Origin: Taeniopygia guttata
Taxonomy: Eukaryota; Chordata; Aves; Passeriformes; Estrildidae
Direction of reading: 5' to 3'
Length of the DNA stretch: 64,000 bases
Assembly (NCBI RefSeq): GCF_048771995.1
Contig: NC_133063.1
Span: 30,223,810 to 30,287,809, forward strand
In this document: one piece after another, positions 61,678-64,000 of the stretch
How the letters are laid out: each line of letters begins with the position of its first letter
Position numbering within the stretch: position 1 is the first letter of the stretch
Notes under the pieces: generated by a model
Database searches by the model: none
What the model saw: only the letters and a program-made list of their open reading frames with translations
What the model was told of the DNA's origin: nothing
Position numbers and translations under genes: made by a program

Positions 61678-64000
61678 AACTGCAAGAAAGCTGTCTTCCT
61701 TTGAATGTAAGCTCACAAACTATCATCTTCTTCTTCATTTGCTGGTAAATGAATTATACCAGCATCTCGTAGAAGAGACACTTGAATACTAAATAATAAT
61801 ATAACATATGCAAACACACATAAAGAATTAGGCATAAAGTTCGCAACTGCTTCTAAATCTCAAGAATTTGCCTCTGGAAGGTCTTTTGCTTTATGTTTGT
61901 TTTGGTATATGCTTTTTAATGGCAGGAAAGTGTTTCCAAATATTCCCCAAATACAAATTTCATCATGCAGATACATATATTGGTTGCCATTAAAAATGTG
62001 CCATTGGAGTTAAACAGACATCAACAACAGTAGGCTCTTGATCCATATAGGAACAAACAGTGAAGGTTGACACTACAGTTGTCATAATTCCTAAAATTCT
62101 GCTAGTCAGTTTTTCTAACTATTTTCATAACAATATGAAATTTTAATGTTTAGATTATTTGTAACAGTTTAACTATTTTAGTACTAACCAACTCCTGTTT
62201 TCTTCATCCAAGAAGTACTTAACATGTAAAGGCACACAAAAATATTCAGAAAACAAAAACAAGTACAGAAACAGGATGACACAGAAAGTTCTTTCAAAAA
62301 AGTGATATAAAAAGGAAGTACTAGCATACCAATACTCCTAAAAGGAAAAGTAAGCAACATTTTCTACAGACACCCTGCTGGGTCCCCTAGATATTTACAC
62401 TCAGCCTTACATATTTACTACACCACAGAGACTACAGTAATTCTTAAGGAATTGACCACACTGTAAAAATTTTCACAGTAACTTTTCCAAGCTTCTAGAA
62501 AAGTTTCATTTCAGCACTTAATAGCACCCAGCAGCAGGAAATGTTTAATATATTAGATTAGCTCCACCAGCCTCCATCCCGCAGGGATCTCCAAGATTTT
62601 TTCCAAATTCACATAATAGTATAGAAAATTTTCACTGCAACAGAAGCAGAGGGAACAAGACAAACAAAAGCTATGTCTATTTAATACCTTAAAGCTAGAG
62701 ACATATGAGTAGAAGAAAGCAGTACCTTCTTCCTACTGCTTCAGTAGGAGAAGCAGGAGAGGACAAAAGACTGACTTTATTTGAAGCAGGAGCACTCTCT
62801 TGATCTGAATACAATAGCAAAAACATTCACCTGTTTCCCCTCTGATAAAATGTGATCTCATGAAGCAAGCAAGGGCACGCTCAGGCCTAAATCTCTAAGT
62901 GTGCTTGTTCTGCATTCAGCAATTTGCCGTTTCAGAACTTCCTGAGTGAGAAATTTTATTCATATCTTATAACACCCATCAGCAGATTTCTCCTCCATTG
63001 CCTTGTCCCCCTATTTTCTGGACATACATAATATTGAACTTGGGTGATCAATAAAGCAATTCCAAAGCTAAAGCAAATGATCAATCAACCTGAAATAGTT
63101 TTCTAGTTGTTATTATAAACATGACCATCACTTGTATCACTTGTAGTTACACATGAAACAATAGCCAGGACTTATGTGGAGTACAGAGTGATTGACCAAC
63201 AAATGCAAGTTGCTACATCAAGTATTCAGGAGTTTAACCAATGCACTTCTAATTACCATCTAAAAATGTAAGCAGGAATGCAAGTAAAACTTCATAAGCC
63301 TTCTCTCAAAGTTCTATCTGCATCCATAATTTAAATTACTTCATGCAAAAATGGAAAACTGCAGACAACAGAAATGATTAAGAGCAGTAATGAATTTTAA
63401 GACAGAACATCTGAGGTAGATTTTCCATTGTCTGATTTTGATGTATGGGCAATCAACTTGCATAATCTAAACAGGTATATTCATAGTATTTATTAACTTC
63501 TACGCAAATGGAAATCACTCTTTAGCCCTCAAAAACTGCCTAAAAAGCAAGGCAAATAGAACACAACTATCATGACCAATCTCTGTATAATATTCTTCCT
63601 GAAACTTAACAGCAGTCTTGCTACTCAGAATCTCTACTGGTCAACATTAGGAAAGGATTAAGTGAAATTACAGGTTTCTAAATTGCTCAACAATAAAGCC
63701 ACAGTGTACAGAACAAAACATAATGCAGACCTGATCTGGCCTACTGTGAGTCTCCCCTCTCAGCCTGTCAAAGGGCAGCCCCTTCACTTGCATTGTCCCC
63801 AAAAGTCTTTTGATTACATCCAACTGCTGAGACCAAACAAAAAGAAGTCTAAGCAACAGGCTTGACTCAGACTTTCATTTCTCCACAAAAAGGCCTGGAA
63901 GTTACAACCTTACTAAACTTTTTCCTTTAGAAAATCTTTACATTCTACCAATAAAGCAGCAGACATGTCAACTAAAAAAACAAAAGAAAAAAATTCCAAA

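Larger units (their letters stand above)
54695..64000 (-). other. HSD17B4: HSD17B4 intron (partial, runs off the window)
   Basis: Everything from the acceptor at 54695 to the window end appears to be one intron. I looked on the minus strand for the preceding SCP2-domain exon (the segment ending around Trp-His-Ile-Thr-Lys and Lys-Trp) and did not see it. Besides the CR1 copies, A runs and a small duplication listed separately, the sequence is AT-rich and unremarkable. A diverged or short exon could have been missed by eye. Confidence 0.6.

Noticed and set aside
1..64000. CRISPR arrays, operons or phage-like modules
   Set aside because: The composition, split gene, LINEs and LTRs show vertebrate nuclear DNA; no regularly spaced repeats with unique spacers were seen.

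Overview
The window is vertebrate nuclear DNA, most likely from a bird and probably a passerine. It is AT-rich and gene-poor. It carries several CR1 LINE copies, three solo LTRs that each have a 5-bp target-site duplication (the size typical of the ERVL group), and a short element that looks like a tRNA-Ile head joined to a CR1 tail, the architecture of the SINEs described from songbirds. There is nothing bacterial: no operons, no Shine-Dalgarno-linked ORFs, no CRISPR. Almost all open frames are chance frames in AT-rich DNA or lie inside repeats.

The one protein-coding gene I can support is the 3' end of HSD17B4 (peroxisomal multifunctional enzyme type 2) on the minus strand. The penultimate coding exon is 54567-54694 and the last is 52526-52615. 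They encode the end of the SCP2-like domain and finish with the peroxisomal targeting tripeptide AKL. A 3' UTR runs to a poly-A signal at 52281-52286. The rest of the gene should lie beyond position 64000; I could not find the preceding exon in the 9.3 kb of upstream intron shown.

Layout: 1-52 kb is intergenic DNA downstream of HSD17B4. It holds CR1 fragments (870-1008, 10045-10104, 16380-16603, 26643-26862), a GC- and CpG-rich solo LTR (18716-19462), a 387-nt all-purine tract with 56 uninterrupted AAGGG units (29792-30178), a 1.4-kb solo LTR (37181-38579) inserted inside a CR1 copy (37132-39685), and a third solo LTR (48139-48726). From 52.5 kb to the end is HSD17B4 exon and intron, with a tRNA-derived SINE (54226-54354) and two antisense-looking CR1 copies (56769-57990, 60120-60622) in the introns. 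These CR1 copies lie in the same strand orientation as the gene.

I found no undescribed gene system. The best items for a second look are the nested LTR-in-CR1 insertion, the AAGGG homopurine tract, the CpG-dense LTR promoter, the tRNA-Ile SINE, and a perfect 11-bp hairpin at 35040-35079. Family names for repeats are from memory of avian repeat biology and were not checked against a library.
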